A DNA stretch of 64,000 nt from Drechmeria coniospora (taxonomy: Eukaryota; Ascomycota; Sordariomycetes; Hypocreales; Ophiocordycipitaceae): the NCBI RefSeq assembly GCF_001625195.1, contig NC_054389.1:12086520-12150519 (forward strand), read 5' to 3'. Position numbers and translations under genes: made by a program. The notes under the pieces were generated by a model. The model made no database searches. It was not told where the DNA came from and saw nothing but the letters and a program-made list of their open reading frames with translations. Positions 32,395 to 45,000 of the stretch are shown one piece after another. Position 1 is the first letter of the stretch; each line of letters begins with the position of its first letter.

Positions 32395-35365
32395 AATAGG
32401 CGCACGGGTAGCCGTGGCGGTCATTGTACGGTCGATGCAACGGTTGCGCACATGGCGAGGACAGAGTGCCGGCACGCGCGCAGAGGATTCGCATCGACTC
32501 CCGTCCTTTCGGTGCGCCTGCGTCGGAGATGGTTGGAGGTGTCGATGGATGACGGACTGGGGTGGTGGGTTGTGTGTATCACTGCATGTATGTATATTAG
32601 TTGGATGTGCGGTGATGCATGTGCTCAGCTGGCAGAGCTCAGTTGGTACATGTGCGGTGTTGATGCATATACTCTGTTGATGCATGTGCTCAGCTGGTAC
32701 ACGTGCTCAGTTGGTACATGAGCTCAGTTGGTACATGTGCCCCGTTGATGCATGCACTCAGTTGATGCATGCACTCAGTTGAAGCATGCACTCAGTTGAT
32801 GCATGTGCCCAGCTCGTACATGGCTCAGTTGGTTTCACTCCAATTACTCGGTACATGTCCCCAGTTGGTACATAGACTCACTAGTTACATGAACTCACTA
32901 GCTGCGTGTGCTCAGTTGGTACATGAGCTCGGTTGGTATATATCCTTGGTGCATGTGCTCAACCCTCCTGGTCGACACCACAACTGCTCGCGGACAGCAC
33001 TTGCACGGTGCAGACACGACGCCGACGAACCAACCATCCTCAGACGGGCCAGGCATCTATTGGATTTTTGTTGTTGCCAGCCGTCACCAGTCTCCGACAA
33101 ACTACCCGGACTTTACCCTCGTTGGCGGCATTTTGGCCCGACAGAGTTGTCCGTCGCGCAAACTTGGAGCACAAGTACTGGCACTTGGGTGCGAAGTAGG
33201 ACAGGGTGCCCGCCACTCCATCCGCGAGGCGGGAGACGGCATTCCGAACCGTCCGAACTGTCCGAGGACAAACATGTCGGTTCCAACGTGCTCTGCAAGT
33301 ACGGATTGCTTCATCGAGCAATGCGTCGTGGTTGATGCTCGTCACGTGCTTCCCGATCTGGTCCGAGAGAAATGCAACCCAGGCTGCCATGCCTCGTCGG
33401 CGCTCGCCTCCCCTTCGTATCAATGATGAATCCCGGCAGTCGTCGTCTTAGGACCTCCGGCAGTTGCGCTTCGATGCCGAAGCTGGTGCATCCGCCGCAC
33501 CAGCACGTGGTGGCGAAGCCCTCCTTCGTCGCGGGCAAGTCATGGTCTCGCTCGGCGATGCCCTTTGTTGGCAGTGCATGCCTGACCGAGTACGCCTGCG
33601 GAGCAGGTCGATCGACCCGGCTCGCCCGCGGGCCCATCGGCGCGACGACATTTCTCGCCACGTGTGGTCGCTGGCCCTTTGAGCGCCGTGGAGTGCAGCA
33701 AGGTTCGCCATGGTCCTGACATGCCGCATGCGGTGGCAGTACGCCTGCGCCAATGGACGTGTACGGCCGCCCCAATGGACGTGTACGGCGTACGCTGCAG
33801 AGTCGATTCCAACGGCGCGCCGTACGTAGTAGGCGGGGAGCATGAGGTTGTGGACAGCACCCAACCCTGGTTGCCCATCAAACCGTCCGACGGCGGGACC
33901 TTGCAGCCGTGGCCCAGTTCTGCGTCCAGAGCATAACGGTGCGTGATGGAAACGTACCGTCAGCCGAGAATAGCGTGGCCTAGCGTAATGCGACCAACTT
34001 CAACTCCCTGCGAGGAAGCAATGGCATGCACTGCGTAGCCACAAAGCGTATGTCGTAAGGCAGCGCAGGGAAAGGTGTGCGTGGACGTGTAGCGACGTGT
34101 AGCGGGGGAACCATGTACTCAATGCATGTTACGTGCGGGTAGGAAACCCATTCGGATGCCGTGTAGACATATCTTGAGTCGAAAGTAAATCGTCTACACC
34201 GTCGAGCTTAGCGTTGGATCGGTTATGTCCGATAATCTCGTCGGCGCTTCTGCATTGCGAATCGACATTCATCTCCGCGGCCTGCCCTTACACTCCACAA
34301 AAGCCCATAGTCTTTTTGCCAATGTATGCTTGTCTCCACGTTGCGAATGAAATCCTATTTATATCACCGCGAGATCCAAGACCCCGATCGAAGCTTGGCC
34401 CAAACCCCCATACGGCCAAGGAACGCCGGCTTTCTCCCGCACTTGGCGTTTCGACCGTGCGAGCGTTGAGCGAGGGGATCGACCTGCCCCCTTTGTGCCT
34501 GTAGCACGTCGCATGGGCTGGTGCCAACACAAGGCTACTGAACCATCCTCGAGTTGCCCGCTCCTACGGTGGCGACCAGTCTTGGAAGCAGCATGGCTTG
34601 CGCCGCACAAGATCCGCCCAGAGGAGGCACTGTCCGTCTAGTTCTCTGGAATACAACGCGATCTATGCTGAGCAGGAATTCGCCATGTCCACCGGCTACG
34701 CAGACTTGTACTTTCGACGCAGGCCCTGCAGTCTACCCCAAGAAAACCTCTTCCAAAGCCCAGATAATGTGTCTAGGGCTCGAAAAGGCCTCGAGTCATC
34801 TTTTGGCACTGCAGCTATATGTAGTTGTACATGACGCGAGAAAGCGCAAGACAAGAACGCGACTGTAGAACCTGTTGGGCAGGTGGGAGGGAGGTAAACA
34901 GCGATTCTGCACTCCTACATATGATCCACCTCTAATGAGTTATGAGCAGGGCTGTCAATGCAGACAGTCAAACTTGACAAGCCGGTATCGACCTAGACTG
35001 GCTCGACGGCTTCAACAAACATCCATAAAGGCCATCTACTGCAGCAGAATACGATAGCGGACCCCACCCCCTATTTCTTTTTGCCGCTGTCGACAGTCGT
35101 CTTGTATATAAGCTAGTACAAAGTAAACAAGCAACGTCAACGTATAGCCAACGCTAACTTTACAAGTACGGCGAATCCATAGTACTGCTTGTAATTGTTA
35201 TCAACTTCCCAGGCGGCTTGTGACTATATATAACGCCTTCATTACCATCTCATTGCCTCCATCGAGAGGTGCGGACGAAGAGAACTTTCTCCATTGCGGG
35301 GATCCATCCATTCCGGGCATGTTCAGCTCATATACCTTTAGGCCACGTATTCATTGCAGTAGCCA
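32395..35365. repeat. Duplicated block, copy 2
   Basis: Collinear with copy 1 at 19.83-23.66 kb in the same orientation, but it lacks the hexamer tract. Both copies read GACCTAGACTGGC and GTGGTCGC(C/T)GGCCC. Divergence is moderate and not obviously RIP-like. The stretch 34646-34834 keeps the same peptide as copy 1. No introns or full gene can be drawn with confidence. Confidence 0.7.
32620..32945. repeat. 17-bp minisatellite, second array
   Basis: The same TTGGTACATGTGCTCAG family as 20040-20475, more degenerate (GTTGATGCATGCACTCA variants). Confidence 0.8.
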
Positions 35366-35619
35366 GAATGATGACATTTACTGCAGGGGCATTCACTAGG
35401 AGTAGGAGATGAGGCAGCCGCAGTAGTATCCGTTTCTGCCGTGGATGCAATTCTTGTTGCAGAATGTCCGAGAAACAACATCATCCTACATTTTAGCCTA
35501 GGGTTAAACTGCAATATACTACCCAAGTACGGGCAGTGCAAGGTTTGCAAAGGGGCATTATAGTGCACAAAGTATATTCCTTGCTTGTACGGAGTACTAT
35601 TAGTTTGTATTATTTTCAA
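35338..35619 (-). pseudogene. Small Cys-containing reading frame of unknown function, repeated three times in the window
   Basis: 93 codons open on the minus strand, ending CSKCHHSGYCNEYVA then stop. The first codon is TTG and no ATG lies near the start, so this is a last exon or a fragment. A homologous plus-strand stretch at about 55840-56030 encodes CRMMLHPGHSGTR...AETDTNAAA and HSGYCDELVA, with an in-frame stop. A truncated tail (YGYCNKYVAK) lies at 23657-23620, cut by the copia LTR. Conservation of the Cys/His residues suggests a former protein-coding gene. It resembles no family I know; a small secreted protein is possible but no signal peptide is visible. Confidence 0.4.
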
Positions 35620-35639
35620 AGAATAGTTTAGTCGTAATG

Positions 35640-36040
35640 CAAATTATACACCCCCGATCGGCTAGGGTCTGTTGAACTTTTTTCTCCACAATCCGTCGCA
35701 TTTCTCCGACAGACTCCGGTCGACAACAGAATCTTTTATTCTCAAAGGCGAACAATACGTATACAAATAGGAACGAGCGTATCCCAAGACGCCGCTACTC
35801 TCTTATCGTATATCTATTGTGTTTGTATTGTAATGAATACTCGTTGCTAAAAACGCAGAAAGGGGAAAGCTTGCTAGGATAACTCGCAAGCAACACAGCA
35901 ATAGTAAGCATGTACCGCAGCTCTTACCTAATACGGTACAACCATACCTAGCAGGTGCTTACCAAGGAAAATAGTACCAAGGCCAAGAGTAATGTTGCAG
36001 TGCTATAAGAGTACTAACTCTGTGTGCCGTTCCTAATTCC
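35640..36040. other. Intergenic sequence without recognisable features
   Basis: Mixed composition, no supported gene, no clear repeat. It ends where the tandem duplication of 36.05-37.9 kb begins. Confidence 0.5.
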
Positions 36041-36047
36041 GGGTGAT

Positions 36048-37919
36048 CTAAATGCTTAATTACCTTGCCCGGCTGTTTGGTCTTGTGCAATATTCCCCGG
36101 CGATTAATCTTCTGCATTTTAGCATTTGCTATAATCAACGCGCTATCCTGTTTGTTATCGAGAACAATAATATTGGCACCTTTAAGGTTTCCGACGGTGA
36201 CGAGTCGAATGTTAAAAGTATAGTTTCTGCCTGTACGCCCTACCTCAGCCGTATGGCTGGCTGAATGGTGGGGGGGGCCAATATACTGGGCCTTGCTGCC
36301 CTAGGTCTTGCTATGGAGATATCGAGAGAGAAACAAGTAGTTTGAGGGCTTTATCCTACAGGGAGGCAACCATTTTAAGTAAATCGTTTATTGACAGCAC
36401 AGTCTAGAGCGGGTGGGGGGAAGAGCAAAGTACTAGCCGTTTTGTCAACTCTATAATACATTGGCGCCAGAATGCACTTCCGTAAACCCTTACGCCCAAT
36501 ACCTATACCCCACCCCCAAACCATCAATACGACAAAGTTAATGCAAAGTCAGCCTTTTTAACTTACTAGGTCCTTGAAAAAACACTCAAAACGCATGTAC
36601 TTATATATTGACCAAGGCAGGTCGGTGCGTAGGCGGAGTGACATAGACTAGGGTTACGTAATCGCACTCCGTGCGATTACAGAGGGGATAAGTAGGTTGC
36701 TTTACTGCAACCTCTTTTTCCTCCCTTCGTACCAAATTGAATCATTGAAAGAGATCTCTTGTCACCAGTTCCCCCCAGATCCGAACACTAAAACTGGTAA
36801 CAGAGATCTCAATGATTCAATTTGGAATAAAAGGAGTAAAAAGGAGGTTGCGCTTGGGCATCCTACATGCATCCCCATTGGTTACAAGGGCAAGGTCCGC
36901 ATCCAAATAATATTACAATAATATTATGTAAGCTGTGTGTATATATTTTAGGCAATGTGTGACCTGGACCAGGATTATGTAATCGCAACTCCTGCGATTA
37001 CGTAGGGCATAAGTAGGTCGCGTTACGGCAACCTCCTTTTCCTCCCTGTGCAACTAAGTACATTGAATCATTGAAAGAGATCTCTTGTTACCAGTTTCCC
37101 CCAGAACCGAACCAACAAAATGGTTAATTACCCTGTCGGGCTGTTTGGTATTGTACCAATAGTCCACGGCGATCGATCATCTGCATTTTAGCGTTTGCTA
37201 TAATCGACGCGCTATCCTGTTTGCCATAGAGAACAATGATATCGGCACCTTCAAGATTTCCGACGGCGACGAGTCGAATGTTAAAACTATAGTTTCTGCC
37301 AGTATGCCTGCCCCAGCTGTATGGCTGGCTGACTGGTAGGGGGGGCAATATACTAGGCCTTGCTGTCCTTGGCCTTGCTGTCTTAGGTCTTGCAATAGGG
37401 ATGTCGAGAGAGGAAAGGAACAATTAGTTTGAGGGCTTTATCCTACAGGGAGGGAATCATGTATAGCATTATATGTGAATCGTTTATTGACAGCACAGTC
37501 TAGAGAGGGTAGGGAAGAGCAATGTACTAGCCGTTTCGTCAAATACTATAATACATTGGCGCCAGAATGCACTTCCGTAAACCCTTACGCCCAGTACCTA
37601 TACCCCACCCCCAAACCATCAATACGATAAAGCTAATGCCAAGTCAGCCTTTTTATCTTACTAGATCCTTTAAAAAATACTCAAAACGCATGTATATATT
37701 GACCAAGGTAGGTCGGTGCGTAGGCAGAGTAGCATAGGGGAGACAATAGACCTACATAAGGGGTACATACAGAACAGGAAGCCCTAGCCGACAGGCAGTC
37801 TTTTTTCCTTCAAGTCTTTTAATAAACTTTATTGAGATTCCTAGAGCAGCTGCCTAGTAACTCCGTAACACATTGAAAGAGATGAATTATTACCAGTTTC
37901 CACTAGAACCGAACCAACA
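36048..37919. repeat. Tandem segmental duplication (about 0.75 kb twice), each unit ending in an LTR
   Basis: 36048-36787 matches 37118-37919 (for example GGCGCCAGAATGCACTTCCG, TCGTTTATTGACAGCACAGT and CAGTCAGCCTTTTT-type words in both). LTRs of a variant copia-like family are at 36596-36787, 36934-37117 and 37691-37919. All read TGT...(C)CRAACA on the plus strand and carry GATTACAGAGGGGATAAG or its variants. Between 36934 and 37919 the arrangement LTR, 573 bp, LTR resembles a miniature retrotransposon. On the minus strand the 573-bp part encodes a conserved peptide, NYSFNIRLVAVGNLEGADII, also present with substitutions in the other unit, so it may instead be a duplicated gene fragment. Confidence 0.65.
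37795..37870 (+). mobile_element. LTR-like piece nested in the 37.69-37.92 kb LTR
   Basis: GTCTTTTAATAAACTTTATT followed by CTAGAGCAGC and ACTCCGTAACA matches the reverse complement of the solo LTR at 14413-14583. It interrupts the copia-like LTR between its GTAGCATAG and CATTGAAAGAGAT parts. Confidence 0.55.
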
Positions 37920-37949
37920 CTAGTACTATTAATTATCTATTACCTAACC

Positions 37950-39025
37950 TTATGAAAACGTAATATTAACAACTCCATACTCAACCAAATCCAGGCTTAT
38001 TGCAGAATTCGAAACAAGGTTAGACGCAAAATTTCCTCCACCACCACCCAACGATCCCTGCACCCAGCCATCTTGACCCCAAGCGGGATAACCAGGATCA
38101 TGTGTATAGCTAAATGCACCACCACCGCCGCCGCCGCCATAGCCTCCGCCACCACCACACGAATTACCCGACATTATAGTATTAACGTTTTGGGCATTTT
38201 GGCTTGTTATAACCGCAGGGGACTGTACGCCATTCCCACCATTATTCCCATTACCAGGGTTACCGTTTACAATTGTTGCATAGGGTATAGCCCATGATGG
38301 TATTTGAGTTGTACCCCCAGCGCCTGGAACTCCGTTAAGTCCTGGAAGTCCCCCTTGACTGAAAAATGTATAATCGCCTGGTGCTGGGGCAACAATAGGT
38401 ACAGCTGCTCCATATAGAATCAAAGAATATCCAAGTGCACCCCCTGCTTGTCCAGCCGAACAGCAAGGTGGCCCATGGAAAATATTATTAACAAAATACA
38501 GGGATTTATCGTTTCTTGTAAAGTTTACTTTATAGCCCCAATTAATGTTGACGGGACCTTTGTTAATATATGATGGGTAAATGGCCCAAGTTGGGTTAAA
38601 AATAATCGATCCTCCATATCCTTGGGCATATTTCTGGCCCCCGCCTCCCCCACCGACTGCTAGCAAGGTACTGTCCAAGTATAGTGCAGACGCTCCCCCT
38701 CCTGCAGCACCATTGAGCATATAGTTTTGCGTACGCTGCCCGCCTGCTCCACCATTACCGTACGCGCTTGTTCCTGGGTTAGGGCCAGATCCAGAGCCGC
38801 CAGCTACTGCAATAACTTCTTGCCCAGGTACAACATTAATTGAGCCAACAATACGCCCCCCGAGAGACCACGGTTGATCCGGATTGGCATAAGCACCATC
38901 GCCACGACCCCCAACAAGACTAAAGCTCATAGTAGAAGCACAAGGAGGAACAGTCCAAGTAGTCTCAGCGCCTTGTGTAGAACTCGCTGTAAGGAATACG
39001 TTTATATCATCCACAGAGCACGGTG
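37950..39025 (-). other. C-terminal glycine-rich domain of the giant protein
   Basis: About 358 residues starting after the last WTG repeat with CSVDDINVFLTASSTQGAE, then WTVPPCASTMSFSLVGGRGDG. Gly-rich loops follow (VGGGGGGQKYAQGYGG, SCGGGGGYGGGGGG) between short hydrophobic stretches, and the domain ends VEYGVVNITFS. It resembles Gly-rich beta-sandwich domains of secreted proteins; I cannot name the family with certainty. It is the only non-repetitive part of the mature protein. Confidence 0.7.
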
Positions 39026-42000
39026 TCTTAATAATAATTGTCCCAGAATTTGTCCCACTTGGAAGTACTGTAGTAGTAGTAGTTCTAGTACCAGTCCAAA
39101 AGGTTGTTATTGTGATGTAAGTTAGGGGTATCTCAACAATAACGGTTCCAGGACGAGTACCGCTAGGGGGGACAGTAGTAGTTAAGGTCCCGATACCGGT
39201 CCAAGGCGTAGTTATTGTAATATAGGTCAGAGGTGTTTGAACAATAACAGTCCCTGGAATGGTACCAGTAGGAGGGACTGTCGTTGTTCTAGTTCCAATA
39301 CCAGTCCAGGGCGTTGTTACAGTATTATAGGTTTCTGGAGTTTTAATAATAATAGTTCCTGGAATAGTACCGGTAGGGGGAACTGTACTAGTTATCGTAC
39401 CAGTACCAGTCCAAGGCGTTGTTATTGATACGTATATTATAGGTGTTTGAATAATAACGGTACCAGGAATGGTACCAGTAGGAGGGACCGTCGTTGTTCT
39501 AGTCCCAACACCAGTCCAAGGCGTTGTCATTGTTACGTATATCATAGGTGTTTGAATAATAATAGTACCAGGAATGGTACCAGTAGGAGGGACCGTCGTT
39601 GTTCTAGTTCCAATACCAGTCCAGGGCGTTGTTACTGTATTATAGGTTTCTGGGGTTTCAATAATAACAGTTCCTGGAAGAGTACCGGTAGGGGGAACTG
39701 TACTAGTTCTCGTACCAGTACCAGTCCAAGGGGTTGTCATTGTTTCGTATGTTATAGGTGTTTGAATAATAACAGTACCAGGAATAGTACCAGTAGGAGG
39801 GACCGTCGTTGTTCCAGTTCCAGTACCAGTCCAAGGGGTTGTCATTGTTACGTATGTCATAGGTGTTTGAATAATAACGGTACCAGGAATGGTACCAGTA
39901 GGAGGGACCGTCGTTGTTCTAGTTCCAATACCAGTCCAGGGCGTTGTTACTGTATTATAGGTTTCTGGGGTTTCAATAATAACAGTTCCTGGAAAAGTAC
40001 CGGTAGGGGGAACTGTACTAGTTCTCGTCCCAGTACCAGTCCAAGGGGTTGTTATTGTTACGTATGTCATAGGTGTTTGAATAATAACGGTACCAGGAAT
40101 AGTACCAGTAGGAGGGACCGTCGTTGTTCCAGTTCCAGCACCAGTCCAAGGCATTGTTATTGTTACATATGTTATAGGTGTTTGAATAACAACAGTACCA
40201 GGAATAGTACCACTAGGAGGGACCGTCGTTGTTATAGTTCCAATACCAGTCCAGGGCGTTGTTACTGTATTATAGGTTTCTGGGGTTTCAATAATAACAG
40301 TTCCTGGAAGAGTACCGGTAGGGGGAACTGTACTAGTTCTCGTCCCAATACCAGTCCAAGGCGTCGTCATTGTTACGTATGTCATAGGTGTTTGAATAAT
40401 AACGGTACCAGGAACTGTACCACTATAGGGAATAGTAGTAGATGTAGTTCCGATACCGGTCCAAGGAATTGTTATTGTGACATAACTAGCAGGAGTTGTT
40501 AATGAAACCATAGAAGTTTCAATAGGTGTTGTAACAATAATGAGGGTTATACAGTTGGCCGTGCACCCAGGCGACGGCGGTATCGTTGATGTACCACCTG
40601 TTGGACCTACTGTTGTTGATGTAGTTACGCCATAGGTAGGAGGTATGGTAACAATAATGGCCGTCATGCAGTTGGTAGTGCATCCAGGCAGCGGTAGAAT
40701 AGTCGATGTACCAGCCGTTGGACCTACCGTCGTTATCGTCGTAGCTCCGGCAGTTGCAGTTGCAGTAACAATTACTGTTGTCACGCAGTTGGCTGTACAG
40801 CCGGGAGGTGGTAGGATAGTCGATGTACCTTCTGTCGGGCCTACTGTCGTTGTCGTTACTGCACCACCCGTTATTGTAACTATGATACTTGTAACACAGT
40901 TCGTCGTGCATCCAAGGGGCGGTAGAATCGTTGATGTACCGGCGGTCGGACCTACCGTCGTTGTCGTTGTGGCACTCAAGGCAGGAGGTATTGTAACTAT
41001 AATGCTCGTAACGCAGTTCGTCGTGCATCCAGGGGGTGGCGGTATAGTGGATGTACCAGCTGTTGGACCAACTGTTGTTGATGTTGTTACGCCAAAGATA
41101 GGAGGTATAGTAACAATAATAGCCGTCATGCAGTCGGTAGTGCATCCAGGCGACGGTAGGATCGTCGACGTACCAGCTGTCGGACCTACCGTCGTTATCG
41201 TCGTAGCTCCAGCAGTTGCAGTTGCAGTAACAATCAATGTTGTAACGCAGTTGGCTGTGCAGCCCGGGGGTGGTAGGATAGTCGATGTGCCTTCTGTCGG
41301 GCCTACTGTCGTTATCGTTACTGCACCCCCAGTTATAGTAACTATGATGTTTGTAACACAGTTCGACGTACATCCAAGTGGTGGCGGGATTGTCGATGTA
41401 CCGGCGGTGGGACCTACTGTCGTTGTCGTCGTGGCACTTAAGGGAGGTAGTATTGTAACTATAATATTCGTTATGCAGTTTGTCGTGCATCCAGGGGGTG
41501 GCAGGATTGTCGATGTACCAGGGGTTGGCCCTACTGTAGTAAACGTCGTTGCACTCAAGCTGGGAGGCGATGTGACGATGATGGATGTAATGCAATTAGT
41601 TGTGCATCCAGGAGGCGGCGGGATTATGGATGTGCCCGCTGTCGGGCCAGTAGTTGTTATTGTAGTTTCTCCTACAGTTTCTGTTACCACTATAGTTGTA
41701 AAACAGTTTGTTGTGCAACCAGGAGGCTGTGGAATTGTAGATGTGCCTGCAGTTGGGCCGGTAGTTACTATTGTAGTTCCTCCTACAGTGGCTGTTACTA
41801 CTATGGTTGTAATACAATTGGTTGTGCAGCCAAGAAGCGGGGGAATCGTGGAAGTACCAGGTGTCGGCCCTAGAGTCGTTGTTGTCGTTACCCCTACAGC
41901 AGCGGTAACGATAAACGTTGTAAAACAATTAGTTGTGCAACCAGGAGGCGGCGGGATAGTAGATGTGCCTGCTATCGGGCCAGTAGTTGTTATTGTAGTT

Positions 42001-45000
42001 CCTCCTGCAGTCACTGTTACTACTATCATTGTAATACAGTTGGTTGTGCATGCAAGAGGCGGTAGAATCGTAGATGTGCCAGGTATTATTCCTAATGTTG
42101 TTGTTGTTCTTGCCCCTACAGTAGCGGTAACGATAAACGTTGTAAAACAATTAGTTGTGCAATCAGGAGACGGCGGGATGGTAGAGGTGCCTGCAGTTGG
42201 GCCGGTAGTTACTATTGTACTTCCCCCTGCAGTGGCTGTTACTACTATGGTTGTAATACAATTGGTTGTGCAGCCAAGAAGCGGGGGAATTGTAGATGTA
42301 CCAGGTGTCGGCCCTAATGTCGTAATTGTTGTTGCCCCTACATCGGCGGTAACGATAAACGTTGTTAAACAATTAGTTGTGCAACCAGGAGACGGCGGGA
42401 CGGTAGAGGTGCCTGCAGTTGGGCCGGTAGTAACTATTGTAGTTCCTCCTGCAGTAGCTGTTACCACTATGGTTGTAAAACAGTTAGCTGTGCAACCTGG
42501 AGGCGGCGGAATAGTACTCGTCCCAGCAGTTGGACCAAGCGTTGTAATAGTGCTAAAGCCGCCTGTAGCAGTAACAATAATTCTGGTTGGGCAGAATCCA
42601 GTGCATCCAAGAGAGGGCAAAATAGTACTAGTTCCAGCAGTTGGCCCAAATGTAGTTTCAGTTATAACACCTCCACTAGGCGCTACAGTTACGACAATTT
42701 GTGTAAAGCAGTTTGATGTACATCCAGATGTTGGTGGAATAGTGCTAGTCCCAGCAGTTGGGCCAAACGTTGTAATAGTACTAAATCCGCCTGTAGCGGT
42801 AACAATGATTCTGGTCAGGCAGAATCCAGTGCATCCAAGAGAGGGCAAAATAGTACTAGTTCCAGCAGTTGGCCCAAATGTAGTTTCAGTTATAACACCT
42901 CCACTAGGCGCTACAGTTACAATAATTTGTGTATAGCAGTTTGATGTACATCCAGATGTTGGTGGAATAGTGCTCGTCCCAGCAGTTAGACCAAACGTCG
43001 TAATAGTACTAAATCCGCCTGTAGCGGTAACAACAATCCTAGTAGGACAGAATCCGGTGCATGAAACAGATGGCAAAATAGTACTGGTCCCAGCAGTTGG
43101 ACCGTAGGTAGTTTCAGTAATCACACCTCCACTAGGAGGTATAGTTACAACAATCTTTGTAATGCAGTTTATTGAACATCCTGATGTTGGTGGAATGGTG
43201 CTCGTCCCAGCAGTTGGACCAAACGTCGTAATAGTACTAAATCCGCCTGTAGCGGTAACAACAATCCTAGTAGGACAGAATCCGGTGCATGAAACAGATG
43301 GCAAAATAGTACTGGTCCCAGCAGTTGGACCGTAGGTAGTTTCAGTAATCACACCTCCACTAGGAGGTATAGTTACAACAATCTTTGTAATGCAGTTTAT
43401 TGTACATTCTGATGTTGGTGGAATAGTACTCGTCCCAGCAGTTGGACCAACGGTAGTTTCAGTAAAAACACCTCCAGTTGGAACTATAGTCATAACAATC
43501 TGTGTATAGCAGTTTACTGTACATCCTGATGTTGGTGGAATGGTGCTTGTCCCAGGAGATGGGCCAAATGTTATAACTGTACTAAATCCACCTGTAGCGG
43601 TAACAATAATTCTAGTAGGACAGATTCCGGTGCATCCAATTGAGGGTAGAATTGTACTAATGCCAGATGTTGGCCCAAAGGTAGTTTCAGTAATAATTCC
43701 TCCTGTAGGAGCTATAGTTACGATAATCTGTGTGAAGCAGTTTATTGTGCATCCCGATGTCGGTGGAATAGTGCTTGTCCCAGCGGTTGGGCCAAACGTT
43801 GTTATTGTACTCAAGCCGCCTGTAGCTGTCACAATGATTCTAGTTGGGCAGAATCCAGTACATCCAAGAGCGGGCAAAATAGTGCTAGTTCCAGCAGTTG
43901 GCCCAAATGTAGTTTCAGTCATAATACCTCCACTAGGCGTTACAGTTACAATAATCTGTGTATAGCAGTTTAATGTGCATCCTGATGTTGGCGGAATAGT
44001 GCTCGTCCCAGCAGTTGGACCAAACGTTGTAATTGTACTAAATCCGCCTGTAGCGGTAATGACAATTCTAGTTGGACAGAATCCGGTGCATCCAATTGAG
44101 GGTAGAATTGTACTAATACCAGTAGTTGGCCCAAAGGTAGTTTCAGTAATAATACCTCCGGTAGGTGCTACAGTAATATTAATCTGTGTATAGCAGTTTA
44201 CTGTACATCCTGATGTTGGTGGAATGGTGCTCGTCCCAGCGGTTGGGCCGAACGTTGTAATAGTGCTAAAGCCTCCTGTAGCGGTAATAACGACCCTGGT
44301 AGGACAGAATCCGGTGCATCCAATAGTGGGCAATAAAGTACTAGTTCCGGCAGTTGGACCAAAGGTAGTTTCAGTAACTATACCTCCTGTAGGAACTATA
44401 GTTACAATAATCTGTGTTATGCAGTTTAATGTGCATCCCGACGTTGGTGGAATAGTGCTCGTCCCAGCAGTTGGGCCAATTGTTGTAATAGTGCTAAAAC
44501 CACCTGTAGCGGTAACGACGATCCTAGTAGGACAAAATCCAGTGCATCCGATTGAGGGTAAAATTGTACTAATGCCACTAGTTGGCCCAAATGTAGTTTC
44601 AGTAATAATTCCTCCTGTAGGAGCTATAGTTACAATAATCTGTGTATAGCAGCCTACTTTACATCCCGATATTGGTGGAATAGTACTTGTCCCAGCCGTT
44701 GGGCCAAACGTTGTAATAGTGCTAAATCCGCCTGTGGCTGTAACAATGATTCTAGTTGGGCAGAATCCAGTGCACACAAGAGATGGCAAAATAGTACTAG
44801 TCCCAGCAGTTGGCCCAAATGTAGTTTCAGTTATAATACCTCCACTAGGAGCTACAGTTATAATAATTTGTGTATAGCAGTTTATTGTGCATCCTGATGT
44901 TGGTGGAATTGTACTCGTCCCAGCAGTTGGACCAAACGTTGTAATAGTGCTAAATCCGCCTGTAGCAGTAACGACAATCCAAGTAGGACAGAATCCGGTG

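Noticed and set aside
36697..36921. 74-codon frame and similar ones across LTRs (SLKEISCYQFPPEPN-type peptides)
   Set aside because: These run through LTR sequence, and the same peptide appears at every LTR copy; they are not genes.
40645..42936. Plus-strand open frame of 763 codons, and many 60-150 codon frames on the plus strand over 38-52 kb
   Set aside because: They are antisense to the giant gene and repeat with its 228-bp period (VLVPAVGPNVVIVL units). Codon pattern and repeat structure are explained by the minus-strand protein.
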